Shown piece after piece: positions 15,052-22,822 of a stretch of DNA of 26,786 nucleotides. The position numbers and the translations under genes are program-made. This DNA comes from Acidimicrobiales bacterium (GTDB lineage Bacteria > Actinomycetota > Acidimicrobiia > Acidimicrobiales > Poriferisodalaceae): assembly GCA_020439485.1 (NCBI GenBank), contig JAGQSP010000045.1, positions 1 through 26,786 on the forward strand, given 5' to 3'. Under the pieces are notes generated by a model, which was not told the origin of the DNA, did not search any database, and saw only the letters and a list, made by a program, of their open reading frames with translations. Position 1 is the stretch's first letter. Every line of letters begins with the position of its first letter.

Positions 15052-17154
15052 ATGCTTCGTTTCACAGATGAGCTGATCGCCGCTATGGCCCGAACTAGTG
15101 CTGTTTTTGTTTCCTTGACCCTGATCTTGTCGGCCCTGGCCGGCATCGGCTCGTCGTCGGCCGGCGCTCAGAGCGCGTCGGCGGCCGCCGTTGCGCCCGA
15201 CCAGATCGTCATCGAAGGCAAGGGTTTCGGCCACGGGCGTGGCCTGGGCCAATACGGGGCGTTGGGCTACGCGGTCGACGACGGATGGACCTACGAGCAG
15301 ATCCTCGACCAGTACTACGGCAACACGACGTTCGGCGAGATCGTCGCCGACGAAGACATCAAGGTTCACCTCACCGCACTGAACCGCACACCCCTCAGGA
15401 TCACCGCAAACACGCCGTTCTCGGTGGCTGGTGTCGAATTCGCCGCCGGCGAGGCGGCCCGTATCCGCCTGGAGGGAGTCGATCGGTTTGCTGTGGACCG
15501 CGGGCCCGATTGCGCCGGTGCCGACTGGGCGGCCGCTGCCTCCGGCATCGATGGCACCGAGGGCCAAAACGGCCATCCGTTCATCGAAGCGGTCGTCGGG
15601 TTGGCCGAGCAAGGCGACGACCTGAACCAGATGCTGCAGGTCTGCACCGGCGACGACAAGCGTGCCTATCGCGGGGCCTTGCGGTTCGTCGAGATCGGCA
15701 ACGAGTCATTTGTGCTCAACCGGCTCCCGCTCGAGCAATACCTGAGGGGCGTCGTGCCTCGCGAGTCGCCGTCGTGGTGGGGCACAAGAGGTGAAGGCCG
15801 CGGCCTCGAGGCCCTGAAGGCCCAGGCGGTGGCGGCGCGCTCGTACTCGATGGCCCAGGCCGCAAGTCGCCGGGTCAGCGGCTATGCCTCCGACACCTGC
15901 GACACGCAGTCGTGTCAGGTCTATGGCGGAGCGGGCCTGAACGGTTTGCCCCTAGACCACGGGCCGGCACAGGCCACCACCAACGCTGCGGTTCTGGCCA
16001 CAGCAGGCCAGGTCAGGCGCCACACCGACAGCTCGATCGCTCTCACCGAGTTCGCCTCGTCGACCGGGGGCTGGACCGCCGACCTGAACGAGGGCAGCGC
16101 TTTCCCGGCGGCCGAGGATGCCGGCGACGACGTGTCGCTGAACCCCAACCACAACTGGAGTGTCGCCATCGATCGCAGCCGCATCGAGGAGATCTGGCCG
16201 TCGCTGGGAACCCTGGTTCGTATCGACGTGACTCATCGCAACGGTCTGGGCGAGCTCGGGGGAAGGGTCCGTGGACTCGATCTGGTTGGCACCGCCTCTA
16301 CCGTGCAGCTGCGATTCAACAGCTGGGGCGGCGACGTGTTTCGCCGGTCGTTGGGCCTGCGATCCGACTGGTACCACTTCCCCGACTTCGAGTCTCCCGA
16401 GCCTCAGACCCAGGGCCTGTATCTGGCCAAGTCCGACGGCACGGTGCTGGCGTTCGGGCGGGCGATCCACTACGGCGACATGTCGGAATATGACCTGAAG
16501 GAGCCCATCGTGGGCGTGGCAGCCACGCGCTCGGGGCGAGGGTATTGGCTTGTGGCCTCCGACGGTGGTGTGTTCGCTTTCGGCGACGCGACGTTCTGGG
16601 GCAGCACGGGCGACATCGTTCTGGATCAGCCGATCGTCGGCATGACGCCCACGGCCAGCGGCAACGGATATTGGCTGGTGGCCTCCGACGGTGGTGTCTT
16701 CGCGTTCGGCGACGCGGCGTTTCACGGGTCGATGGGTGGTGTACGCCTGGACAAGCCGGTTGTGGGGATGTCTCGCGCACCCAGTGGGCTTGGTTATTGG
16801 CTCGTTGCAGCAGACGGTGGAATTTTCGCATTTGGCGATGCCCCCTTCCACGGCAGCACCGGGGGCATGAACCTCGACCAGCCGATCGTGTCGATGATTC
16901 CCTCGTCTTCGGGCCAGGGGTACGCGTTCGTCGCCAGCGACGGCGGGGTCTTCATGTTCGGAGACGCCCGCTTCCTGGGCAGCAGGGCCGGGCGCGACAA
17001 CAAGGGACGGGTGGTTGCGTTGGCGACCTCATCCACGGGTGATGGCTATTGGATAGTCACCGAGACCGGCCGAAGCTTCCCGTTCGGAGATTCCCCCGAT
17101 TATGTGACCAGCGTTGCGGGCGACGGCGTGGTTTCGGTGGCCTCGCTGCGCTGA
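15052..17154 (+). CDS. Secreted SpoIID/LytB-like protein with C-terminal surface repeats
   Basis: 700 residues from ATG 15052; ATG 15085 is an alternative start that still keeps the signal peptide (helix about 15-35). Residues 53-100 read GKGFGHGRGLGQYGA, then DDGWTYEQILDQYYGNTTF. The SpoIID core follows later: NRLPLEQYLRGVVPRESPSWW with the catalytic-type Glu238, then LEALKAQAVAARSYSMAQAA, CDTQSCQVYGG and FASSTGGWTADLN. SpoIID proteins are lytic transglycosylases that cut glycan strands lacking peptide side chains. The order is unusual, because the GHGxGxxQYGA block normally ends the domain. Residues 455-690 are six copies of the surface repeat. It probably works on peptidoglycan at the cell surface. 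It lies 46 bp after the S8 peptidase gene and is likely co-expressed with it. Confidence 0.92.
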   Translation: MLRFTDELIAAMARTSAVFVSLTLILSALAGIGSSSAGAQSASAAAVAPDQIVIEGKGFGHGRGLGQYGALGYAVDDGWTYEQILDQYYGNTTFGEIVADEDIKVHLTALNRTPLRITANTPFSVAGVEFAAGEAARIRLEGVDRFAVDRGPDCAGADWAAAASGIDGTEGQNGHPFIEAVVGLAEQGDDLNQMLQVCTGDDKRAYRGALRFVEIGNESFVLNRLPLEQYLRGVVPRESPSWWGTRGEGRGLEALKAQAVAARSYSMAQAASRRVSGYASDTCDTQSCQVYGGAGLNGLPLDHGPAQATTNAAVLATAGQVRRHTDSSIALTEFASSTGGWTADLNEGSAFPAAEDAGDDVSLNPNHNWSVAIDRSRIEEIWPSLGTLVRIDVTHRNGLGELGGRVRGLDLVGTASTVQLRFNSWGGDVFRRSLGLRSDWYHFPDFESPEPQTQGLYLAKSDGTVLAFGRAIHYGDMSEYDLKEPIVGVAATRSGRGYWLVASDGGVFAFGDATFWGSTGDIVLDQPIVGMTPTASGNGYWLVASDGGVFAFGDAAFHGSMGGVRLDKPVVGMSRAPSGLGYWLVAADGGIFAFGDAPFHGSTGGMNLDQPIVSMIPSSSGQGYAFVASDGGVFMFGDARFLGSRAGRDNKGRVVALATSSTGDGYWIVTETGRSFPFGDSPDYVTSVAGDGVVSVASLR
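16417..17109 (+). repeat. Six surface-repeat units in the SpoIID-like protein
   Basis: The tyrosine of each unit is encoded at 16420, 16543, 16669, 16795, 16921 and 17047. The last five are spaced by exactly 126 bp (42 residues) with no insertion or deletion; the first spacing is 41 residues. The consensus is PIVG-x8-G-x-GYWLVASDGGVFAFGDA, then a short GS-x-GG linker. Confidence 0.92.
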
Positions 17155-17185
17155 CGAATCGGGCCGGGCTCTGGTGAGTCAGCGC
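17148..17185. terminator. 8-bp inverted repeat between convergent genes
   Basis: GCGCTGAC (17148-17155) is complementary to GTCAGCGC (17178-17185), with a 22-nt loop. Each arm covers the stop codon of one of the two convergent genes. It could act as a weak bidirectional terminator. The match may partly reflect similar last codons. Confidence 0.3.
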
Positions 17186-17349
17186 TCTTCGAGCCACTCC
17201 GAGCCGTGGCGGGTCCACGATCGAGCCAACGAACCGAACTCGCGCTCGAGCTGACGCCGCTTGACCTGAAGCCGCTGAAACCCCAGAACGGCGAAGCCGA
17301 TCGCGGTGTACGCGGCGTCCTTTAGATCGTCTGACTCTGAGCTGGCCAT
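17179..17349 (-). CDS. Small protein of unknown function (56 aa)
   Basis: It starts at ATG 17349; a GTG at 17379 would add 10 residues. The sequence MASSESDDLKDAAYTAIGFAVLGFQRLQVKRRQ has a short hydrophobic stretch (about 12-24) followed by a basic and then mixed-charge helix ending in GSEWLEER. I recall similar short actinobacterial proteins with a YTAxGFxVLxFQRxQVxRR pattern, so I think it is real. A TACCTT box lies 9 nt upstream, which fits a leaderless start, and there is no Shine-Dalgarno. It is divergent from the large glycosyltransferase gene and converges on the SpoIID-like gene. Function unknown. A helix-rich, membrane-touching or protein-binding peptide is the most that can be inferred. 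Confidence 0.65.
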   Translation of the reverse strand: MASSESDDLKDAAYTAIGFAVLGFQRLQVKRRQLEREFGSLARSWTRHGSEWLEER

Positions 17350-17358
17350 CGGGGGTTG

Positions 17359-17364
17359 AAGGTA
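17359..17364 (-). promoter_or_regulatory. Candidate -10 box (TACCTT) for the 56-aa gene
   Basis: On the minus strand TACCTT is followed by 9 nt and ATG 17349. It supports the shorter start and leaderless transcription. Confidence 0.4.
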
Positions 17365-17432
17365 TCGGTCCCGAGCCACCTCGACACACGCAAAACCGGG
17401 GGCTTCGCGGGCCTATCGAGGTCGATGTCGAG

Positions 17433-17438
17433 TACCCT
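17433..17438 (+). promoter_or_regulatory. Candidate -10 box (TACCCT) for the large glycosyltransferase
   Basis: TACCCT is followed by 9 nt and GTG 17448, with no Shine-Dalgarno in between. This predicts a leaderless mRNA for the three-gene group that follows. Confidence 0.45.
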
Positions 17439-17447
17439 CGCCAAGTC

Positions 17448-20400
17448 GTGACCGAGTCGCCCGCTGCCCTTCCCCCGGTTGTCGCCGTGGTGGTTGCGTG
17501 CAACCCCGGCCCGTGGTTCGAAGAGACGCTTTCCAGCCTGACCACTCAGACCTACTCGAGCCTCGAAATCCTCGTAATCGACACCGGCTCGGAACCGGTA
17601 GCAGAGCGCGTCAGCGCCGTGGCTCCCCGAGCGGTGGTGCACCGGGCCGAGGCGGCCAAGGGTTACGGCGCCGCGGCCAACATGGTCACCGAGTCGGTTT
17701 CGGGCGCAGGGTTCTACCTGTTTCTCCACGACGACATCGCCTTGTCCGAAGACGTCGTGTCGATCCTGGTCGAAGAGGCTTTCCGTTCCAATGCCGGAAT
17801 CCTCGGGCCCAAGATCGTCGATTGGTCGGATGGCCGCCGCATCCGGTCTGTGGGCATGGCGGTCGACAAGACGGGTGTTCAGGCTCCGTATGCCGAGGCC
17901 GGCGAACTCGACCAAGAGCAACACGACCGGGTGCGCGACGTATTTGCGCTGCAGTCGGGCTGCCTGCTCGTCAGATGTGACCTGTTCGAGTCGGTCGGCG
18001 GCTTCGACCCCGAGATCGACTTTCTGGGCGACGACGTCGACCTGTGCTGGCGTTCTCACATCGTCGGTGGGCGGGTCATGGTGGTTCCCGACGCCAAGGT
18101 CAGGCATCTCGAAGCCCTGGGCGCTCGCCAGCCCGACATCAGCAGGCGCCATCGGCTGCTGAGGCATCGGGTTCGGTCGATGCTCAAGTGTTATGGCTGG
18201 GTCGACCTGCTGCGGGTGCTGCCCCAGGCGATCGTCTGGTCGGCGGGCGAGATCGTCTTTTCGGTGCTCACCGGCCGCTTCGCCCAGGCTCGCGAAATCG
18301 CCAGCGCGTGGACTTGGAATCTCCGACGCTTCGGGCGGTTTCCCAAGATGCGTCGCGAGATCCGCAAGATCAGGCGAGTCCGCGACAGTGATGTGAGGCG
18401 CCTTCAAGTCGGCGGAAGTGCCCGATTCTCGGCGTTTCTGCGCGGCCAGATCGGGGAAGGTTCGCGCTTCCAAGACTTCGCGGCGCGCGGCCGCGAGCTT
18501 GCCGGCGCCATGTCGGAGGGTCCGCGGCGGGTTGCCCTGGTCGTGTGGGCCGTGCTGGCGCTGTTCCTCGTCTTTGGTGCCAGGCACCTGATCACCAGAG
18601 ACATCGCATCGTTCGGGCAGTTCCTTCAGTTCCCGTCGAGGGGGGCCTTCCTGCACACATTCGGCTCGAGCTGGTCCGACGCCGAGCTGGGTTCTTCTGG
18701 GTTCGTTCCGGCCGGTGTCGGGATGCTCGGCCTGGCTTCGACCCTGCTGCTGGGTGCCACCGGGCTGCTGCGCAAGCTCTTGATCGTCGGCCTGATACCG
18801 ATGGGATGGATAGGCGCCTGGCGGCTGTCGGGGCCGCTCGGGTCCAGGCGTGGCCGGTTGGTTTCGGCTATCGCCTACGCAGCAATACCCATCGCGTACG
18901 ACGCGGTGGCGGCCGGCCGCTGGGACGTGCTGCTGCTGTACGCCACGATGCCTTTCATCATCGGCCGACTCGCTCGGCTCATCGGGGCCTCGCCCTACGG
19001 CCCCCAAGGCGACGGCCCCGGGCCCGGCGTGGTGGTTCGCAGCGCGGGGCACCAAACGGTGTCTCTGGCCTTGGCTCTGGCCATAGTCGCTGCGTTCGAG
19101 CCATTCGTGCTGGTGATGGTTCCCGCCATCGCAACGGTGCTGGTGGTCACGTCGATTCTCACCGGCCATGTTCTGCGGCCATTGCGCGCCGTGGTCTTGA
19201 GCCTGGTCGCCTCGGCGGTGGCCCTGGCGATGCACGCCCCATGGCTGTCGCGCTGGCTGGACGATCCCGAAGCGCTTTGGCAGTCGGTTCTGGGTCCTAA
19301 CCGGGGTGGCCCGACCGAGCTGATCGACATCGTGGGCTTCTCGGTGGGCCCGTGGAGCACTTCGGTGGTGACCCTCGGGATACTGGTGGCTGCCGCTCTG
19401 TCGTTGGTGATGGGGCGCGATTGGCGGGCCACGTGGGCCACCAGGGCATGGTCGGTTGCGCTGGTGTCTTTTGGCGCGGCCTGGGTGTCGTCCAACCAGC
19501 CGTTCTCGCAGCTGGAGCTGCCAGACGTACATCTGCTGTTGGTTCCCGCTGCGGTCGGCGTCTCGTGGGCCGCAGGCATAACCTTTGCGACGTTCGAGTT
19601 CGACATTCCCCGCTTTGGGCTCGCAGCTCGACGCTTGACGGTCGGCATCGGTGCAGCCGGGTTGGCCTTGGGCAGTCTGTCGGCTTTGGCCGCCGCGGCC
19701 GGCGGCACCTACGGCGCACCCACCACTGATCTGTCCGGTGCGCTCCGCCTCATCGCGAACGAACCCTCGGAAGGTTCGTTCAGGGTCATGTGGATCGGCG
19801 ACCCCGAGCTGTTGCCGATACCGGGCCGCGAGATATCCGAAGGCCTGGCGGTCACCGCCTCCAGCGACGGCCTGGCCGATGTCAGGTCTGCCTGGCTGAC
19901 CCCGGCCAACGCGGCCAGCGAGTTCATGGTCGAGTCTTGGAGTGCGGCCCTGGCCGGCGACACCGCTCGCCTGGGTCGCCTGCTAGCGCCGATGGGCGTC
20001 AGATACTTGGTGGTGCCCCAAGCCGCTGCGCCGTCGTTCGCGGGCGGCGTGGTGACGCCTGCAGACGCCGACCTGATCGACACCTTGTCGGCACAACTCG
20101 ACTTCGACCGCATCGCTTCAGATCCGTCGGTCATCGTCTACCAGAACCTCGCCTGGAGGCCGGTCAGGGCAGTTACGGTCTCCGACAATCCGGTGCTGGG
20201 CACCAGCACCCCCACCGAGCTGGCGTCGACCCCCACCGGTGACTGGTTCCCGGTCTTCGTCGACCGCAAGTCGCCCGTCGAATACACCGGCGACGTTCCT
20301 GCGGGCACGGTGGTGCTGGGAGTCGGCGACGCCGACACCTGGAGCATTCAGGCTGGTGGCCGAACGGTGCAGAGCGCCCCTGTGCACGGCTGGGCCGGCG

Positions 20401-20648
20401 GGTTCGAGCCCGGTGTCACAACCGGGGCGACCCTGGTACACACCCCGCCGGACGCGAACGGCTGGATACTGCTGGCTCAGTGGGTCGGCTGGTTGGTCGT
20501 GGCCCGCATCGCGTTCGCCGAACGACGCCGATCGCCCGATGCTGCGCCCGCAGCGCCCACCGGCGAGCCCGGCACCCACGACGAGCCCTCGCTGCTGGCG
20601 CAACTCGAGATAGGAACCGGCGGCCAATTCGATGAGGTCGTGCCATGA
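17448..20648 (+). CDS. GT2 glycosyltransferase fused to a large polytopic membrane domain
   Basis: 1066 residues from GTG 17448. Residues 10-330 are a GT-A family 2 domain. It contains VAVVVACNPGPWFEETLSSL, ILVIDTGS, the metal-binding FLHDDIALS (Asp95-Asp96), SGCLLVRCDLFESVGGFD and FLGDDVDLCWRS (catalytic-type acid near 196). From about 355 on there are roughly 10-12 predicted membrane helices. An exported segment of about 250 residues follows and a final helix lies near 1000-1015. The C-terminal tail is cytoplasmic, acidic and proline-rich. Large actinobacterial proteins of this layout sit next to DUF5719 genes, as here. The likely role is to make and pass a glycan or lipid-linked sugar across the membrane. 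Substrate unknown. Its TGA overlaps the next ATG (ATGA), so translation is coupled. Confidence 0.88.
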   Translation: MTESPAALPPVVAVVVACNPGPWFEETLSSLTTQTYSSLEILVIDTGSEPVAERVSAVAPRAVVHRAEAAKGYGAAANMVTESVSGAGFYLFLHDDIALSEDVVSILVEEAFRSNAGILGPKIVDWSDGRRIRSVGMAVDKTGVQAPYAEAGELDQEQHDRVRDVFALQSGCLLVRCDLFESVGGFDPEIDFLGDDVDLCWRSHIVGGRVMVVPDAKVRHLEALGARQPDISRRHRLLRHRVRSMLKCYGWVDLLRVLPQAIVWSAGEIVFSVLTGRFAQAREIASAWTWNLRRFGRFPKMRREIRKIRRVRDSDVRRLQVGGSARFSAFLRGQIGEGSRFQDFAARGRELAGAMSEGPRRVALVVWAVLALFLVFGARHLITRDIASFGQFLQFPSRGAFLHTFGSSWSDAELGSSGFVPAGVGMLGLASTLLLGATGLLRKLLIVGLIPMGWIGAWRLSGPLGSRRGRLVSAIAYAAIPIAYDAVAAGRWDVLLLYATMPFIIGRLARLIGASPYGPQGDGPGPGVVVRSAGHQTVSLALALAIVAAFEPFVLVMVPAIATVLVVTSILTGHVLRPLRAVVLSLVASAVALAMHAPWLSRWLDDPEALWQSVLGPNRGGPTELIDIVGFSVGPWSTSVVTLGILVAAALSLVMGRDWRATWATRAWSVALVSFGAAWVSSNQPFSQLELPDVHLLLVPAAVGVSWAAGITFATFEFDIPRFGLAARRLTVGIGAAGLALGSLSALAAAAGGTYGAPTTDLSGALRLIANEPSEGSFRVMWIGDPELLPIPGREISEGLAVTASSDGLADVRSAWLTPANAASEFMVESWSAALAGDTARLGRLLAPMGVRYLVVPQAAAPSFAGGVVTPADADLIDTLSAQLDFDRIASDPSVIVYQNLAWRPVRAVTVSDNPVLGTSTPTELASTPTGDWFPVFVDRKSPVEYTGDVPAGTVVLGVGDADTWSIQAGGRTVQSAPVHGWAGGFEPGVTTGATLVHTPPDANGWILLAQWVGWLVVARIAFAERRRSPDAAPAAPTGEPGTHDEPSLLAQLEIGTGGQFDEVVP

Positions 20649-22345
20649 GAGCCTGGAGATGGCCGGCGCGTCTGGCGATCGTCACCGCCGTTGCGTCCGC
20701 AATCGTCATAGACGCCCAGTTCGGCGAGGAGCAGCCCATCACCGAGGTAGTGGCGGCCGAGACCACTCTCGAGCTAGGTGGGTACCCGCTGCCTGGTGCG
20801 GGGGCCGATGCCTTGAGCTCTACCTGGTATTGCCCCACGATCCGATCCGGCTCCGCCGATGGCGGGCTCTTGACGGTCGCCGAACTGTGGGTGACCAACC
20901 TGCAAACCGCCCCGACCACCGTCACGGTGACCCTGCAGAGCGCCACCGACCGCGACGTCGTCGTCACGCAACAGTTGGCGGCCCGCTCGTCGACGCTCAT
21001 CGAGTTGGCTGACGATCTCGTCGCCGACCGAGTCTCGGCGATCGTCGAAGCCGAGCGCGGCCAGGTCTTCGTGACCCGCCAGATGACCAATGCGCTTGGC
21101 ATCGACGATGCACAGTGTGCTCCAGAAGCCTCGACCGAGTGGCTGTTTGCCGCCGGCGACACACAGCGCGACGCCACCGAGGTGGTGCAGGTTTTCAACC
21201 CATTCCCCGACGACGTAGTGCTGGACGTGACCTTCGCAACCGAGGTCGAGGCCGGACAGTACAAGGCGGCTGAGCTTCAGACGATCGTGGTTCCGGCCCG
21301 GCAGGCGGTGGGTGTTTCGATCGGCGAGTACGTGCGTCGCCGAGACGTGGTTTCGGTCGTGATGACCTCGCGCGGCGGGGGAGTGGTGGCCGACCGCCTG
21401 CAGTATTACGACGGCAGCGAGGGCCGGCGAGGCTTTTCGGCCGGGCTCGGAATATCTTCGCCCGCCACCACCTGGATTCAGCCCGGGCTCGTGGTCGACG
21501 ACGGCACCACAGCCCTTCTGCATATCCACAACCCGAACCCGATCGAAGCCGAGATCGACGTTGCGGCCTTTGCGGCTTTGGCCTTCGCCGGTGGTGACCC
21601 GATCGCTCTGACCGTGCCGGCCCACGACACGCTGGTGGTTCCTGTGGTCGCCACGGGTGAGCCATCGGAGGGACTGAAGCTCGAGGTCGATCCAGACGTC
21701 GAGCTCAGTGTGGTCGTGCAGTCGGCCAACTCGGTGAGCTTGGCCGTCGAGGTCGAGATGGTCGTCGAGGAACTGGTCGTTCCGGCACCGCCCACGACCA
21801 CCACGACCACCACGACCACTACAACCACCGAGGCACCGACCACGACCACCGAGGCGCCGACGACCGATGCCTCCGAGGCCGCCGAAGGCGAGGCGTCGGG
21901 CACCACCACCACCGAGCCGACCGAAACGACCACGACCACCACGACCACGACGACCACCACCACGACAACGACGACGGTTCCCGAGCCGATCGAACCCCCG
22001 GCGATAGCTCGCGACTTTCGTGCGAAGTCGGGTTTTGCGGTGTCACCCCTGATCTCTCGCTTCGCCACCTCGTGGCTGGTGGTCGGAACATCGGACTCCG
22101 ACGTGGTCTCCACCGCCCTCATCCACAACAGTTCGGCCGAACCCGTCGATGTCATCGTCGGGCGCCTCGACGGGACCGCCGTCGAGACCCTTTCGATCGA
22201 ACCTGGGGTGTCGGTTCGCAGGCTGGTGCCGTTGGCCGGCAACGTCTTGTTGCTCGACGCCTCGGGCCCCGTTGCGGTGCTGATCTCCAGTGAGCGGGTC
22301 GATGGCGAGGGTGTTTCGTTGGTCCCGGCGTTGCCACTCGACTGA
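20645..22345 (+). CDS. DUF5719-family exported protein with a threonine-rich linker
   Basis: 566 residues, overlapping the previous gene by 4 bp. It has an N-terminal signal or anchor helix (about 8-24). The first domain (about 35-375) has the hallmark SSTWYCPTIRSG and repeated beta-rich segments such as VVQVFNPFPDDVVLDV and LLHIHNPNPIEAEIDV, the DUF5719 pattern. Residues 384-444 are almost all Thr with a few Glu, Pro and Ala. A shorter C-terminal domain (450-566) begins AIARDFRAKSGFAVSP and contains STALIHNSSAEPVDVIV, which looks like one more copy of the same beta module. Function of the family is unknown. Coupling to the fused GT2 enzyme suggests they work together on an exported glycan; that is inference. 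Confidence 0.85.
   Translation: MRAWRWPARLAIVTAVASAIVIDAQFGEEQPITEVVAAETTLELGGYPLPGAGADALSSTWYCPTIRSGSADGGLLTVAELWVTNLQTAPTTVTVTLQSATDRDVVVTQQLAARSSTLIELADDLVADRVSAIVEAERGQVFVTRQMTNALGIDDAQCAPEASTEWLFAAGDTQRDATEVVQVFNPFPDDVVLDVTFATEVEAGQYKAAELQTIVVPARQAVGVSIGEYVRRRDVVSVVMTSRGGGVVADRLQYYDGSEGRRGFSAGLGISSPATTWIQPGLVVDDGTTALLHIHNPNPIEAEIDVAAFAALAFAGGDPIALTVPAHDTLVVPVVATGEPSEGLKLEVDPDVELSVVVQSANSVSLAVEVEMVVEELVVPAPPTTTTTTTTTTTTEAPTTTTEAPTTDASEAAEGEASGTTTTEPTETTTTTTTTTTTTTTTTTVPEPIEPPAIARDFRAKSGFAVSPLISRFATSWLVVGTSDSDVVSTALIHNSSAEPVDVIVGRLDGTAVETLSIEPGVSVRRLVPLAGNVLLLDASGPVAVLISSERVDGEGVSLVPALPLD
21794..21976 (+). repeat. Threonine-codon tract (ACC/ACG-rich)
   Basis: Sixty-one codons encode mostly Thr with EAPTTTT-type breaks and an Ala/Glu-rich centre. 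It is a low-complexity linker between two exported modules, probably O-glycosylated or wall-spanning. The repeat could mislead assembly or vary in length. Confidence 0.9.
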
Positions 22346-22366
22346 CAACCCAGCAGGCTTGTCCTA

Positions 22367-22804
22367 ATGGAACGCGTAATCATCGCCGCAGCCATCATCG
22401 CGGTGGCCCTCGTCGTGGCCTTTGTGGCCCAGCGACGCCGCACCGATCCTCCTACCCAGGCCACGCCGGTGCGGTCATTGCCTCAGCAGCTCGACCGCGA
22501 AGACTTCGCTGCTCCCGGAACCACATTCGTCGTGGTGATGTTCTCGTCCGACACCTGCGACGCATGTGCGTTGGTTTCCGAGACGGTGAAGGCGATCGAA
22601 GCCCCCGACGTGGCGTTCCAGAACGTGTCGTGGCAGGCCGACAAGAAGTTGCACGCCCGCTACGAAATCGAGTCGGTACCGGCAACGGTTATCGCAGGGC
22701 CAGACGGAGCTGTGGGCGCAGCATTCCTGGGCACCATCGTCGAGGCAGAACTGGTCGAGGCGATGCAGGCGTTCAGGAACCGCCTCGCCGACGAGAGCGC
22801 CTGA
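22367..22804 (+). CDS. Membrane-tethered thioredoxin-like protein
   Basis: 145 residues from ATG 22367, 21 bp after the DUF5719 gene. An N-terminal helix (about 3-21) followed by QRRRTDPP looks like a membrane anchor. The rest is a thioredoxin fold: FVVVMFSSDTCDACALV with the CxxC active site at Cys64 and Cys67, and the cis-proline motif ESVPATVI at Pro105. Arginines right after the helix suggest by the positive-inside rule that the domain faces the cytosol. The CDAC dipeptide is not the usual CGPC, so the redox potential may differ. The usual buried Asp and the tryptophan before the CxxC are not evident. Likely a thiol-disulphide oxidoreductase; partner unknown. Confidence 0.88.
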   Translation: MERVIIAAAIIAVALVVAFVAQRRRTDPPTQATPVRSLPQQLDREDFAAPGTTFVVVMFSSDTCDACALVSETVKAIEAPDVAFQNVSWQADKKLHARYEIESVPATVIAGPDGAVGAAFLGTIVEAELVEAMQAFRNRLADESA

Positions 22805-22822
22805 CGTCGTCGCCAGTGGGGC

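Noticed and set aside
17322..19532. 736-codon open frame antisense to the GT2 fusion gene
   Set aside because: GC-rich third-position bias of the real gene removes stops on the opposite strand. The translation is low in hydrophobic structure, rich in Arg/His/Gln and has no domain pattern.
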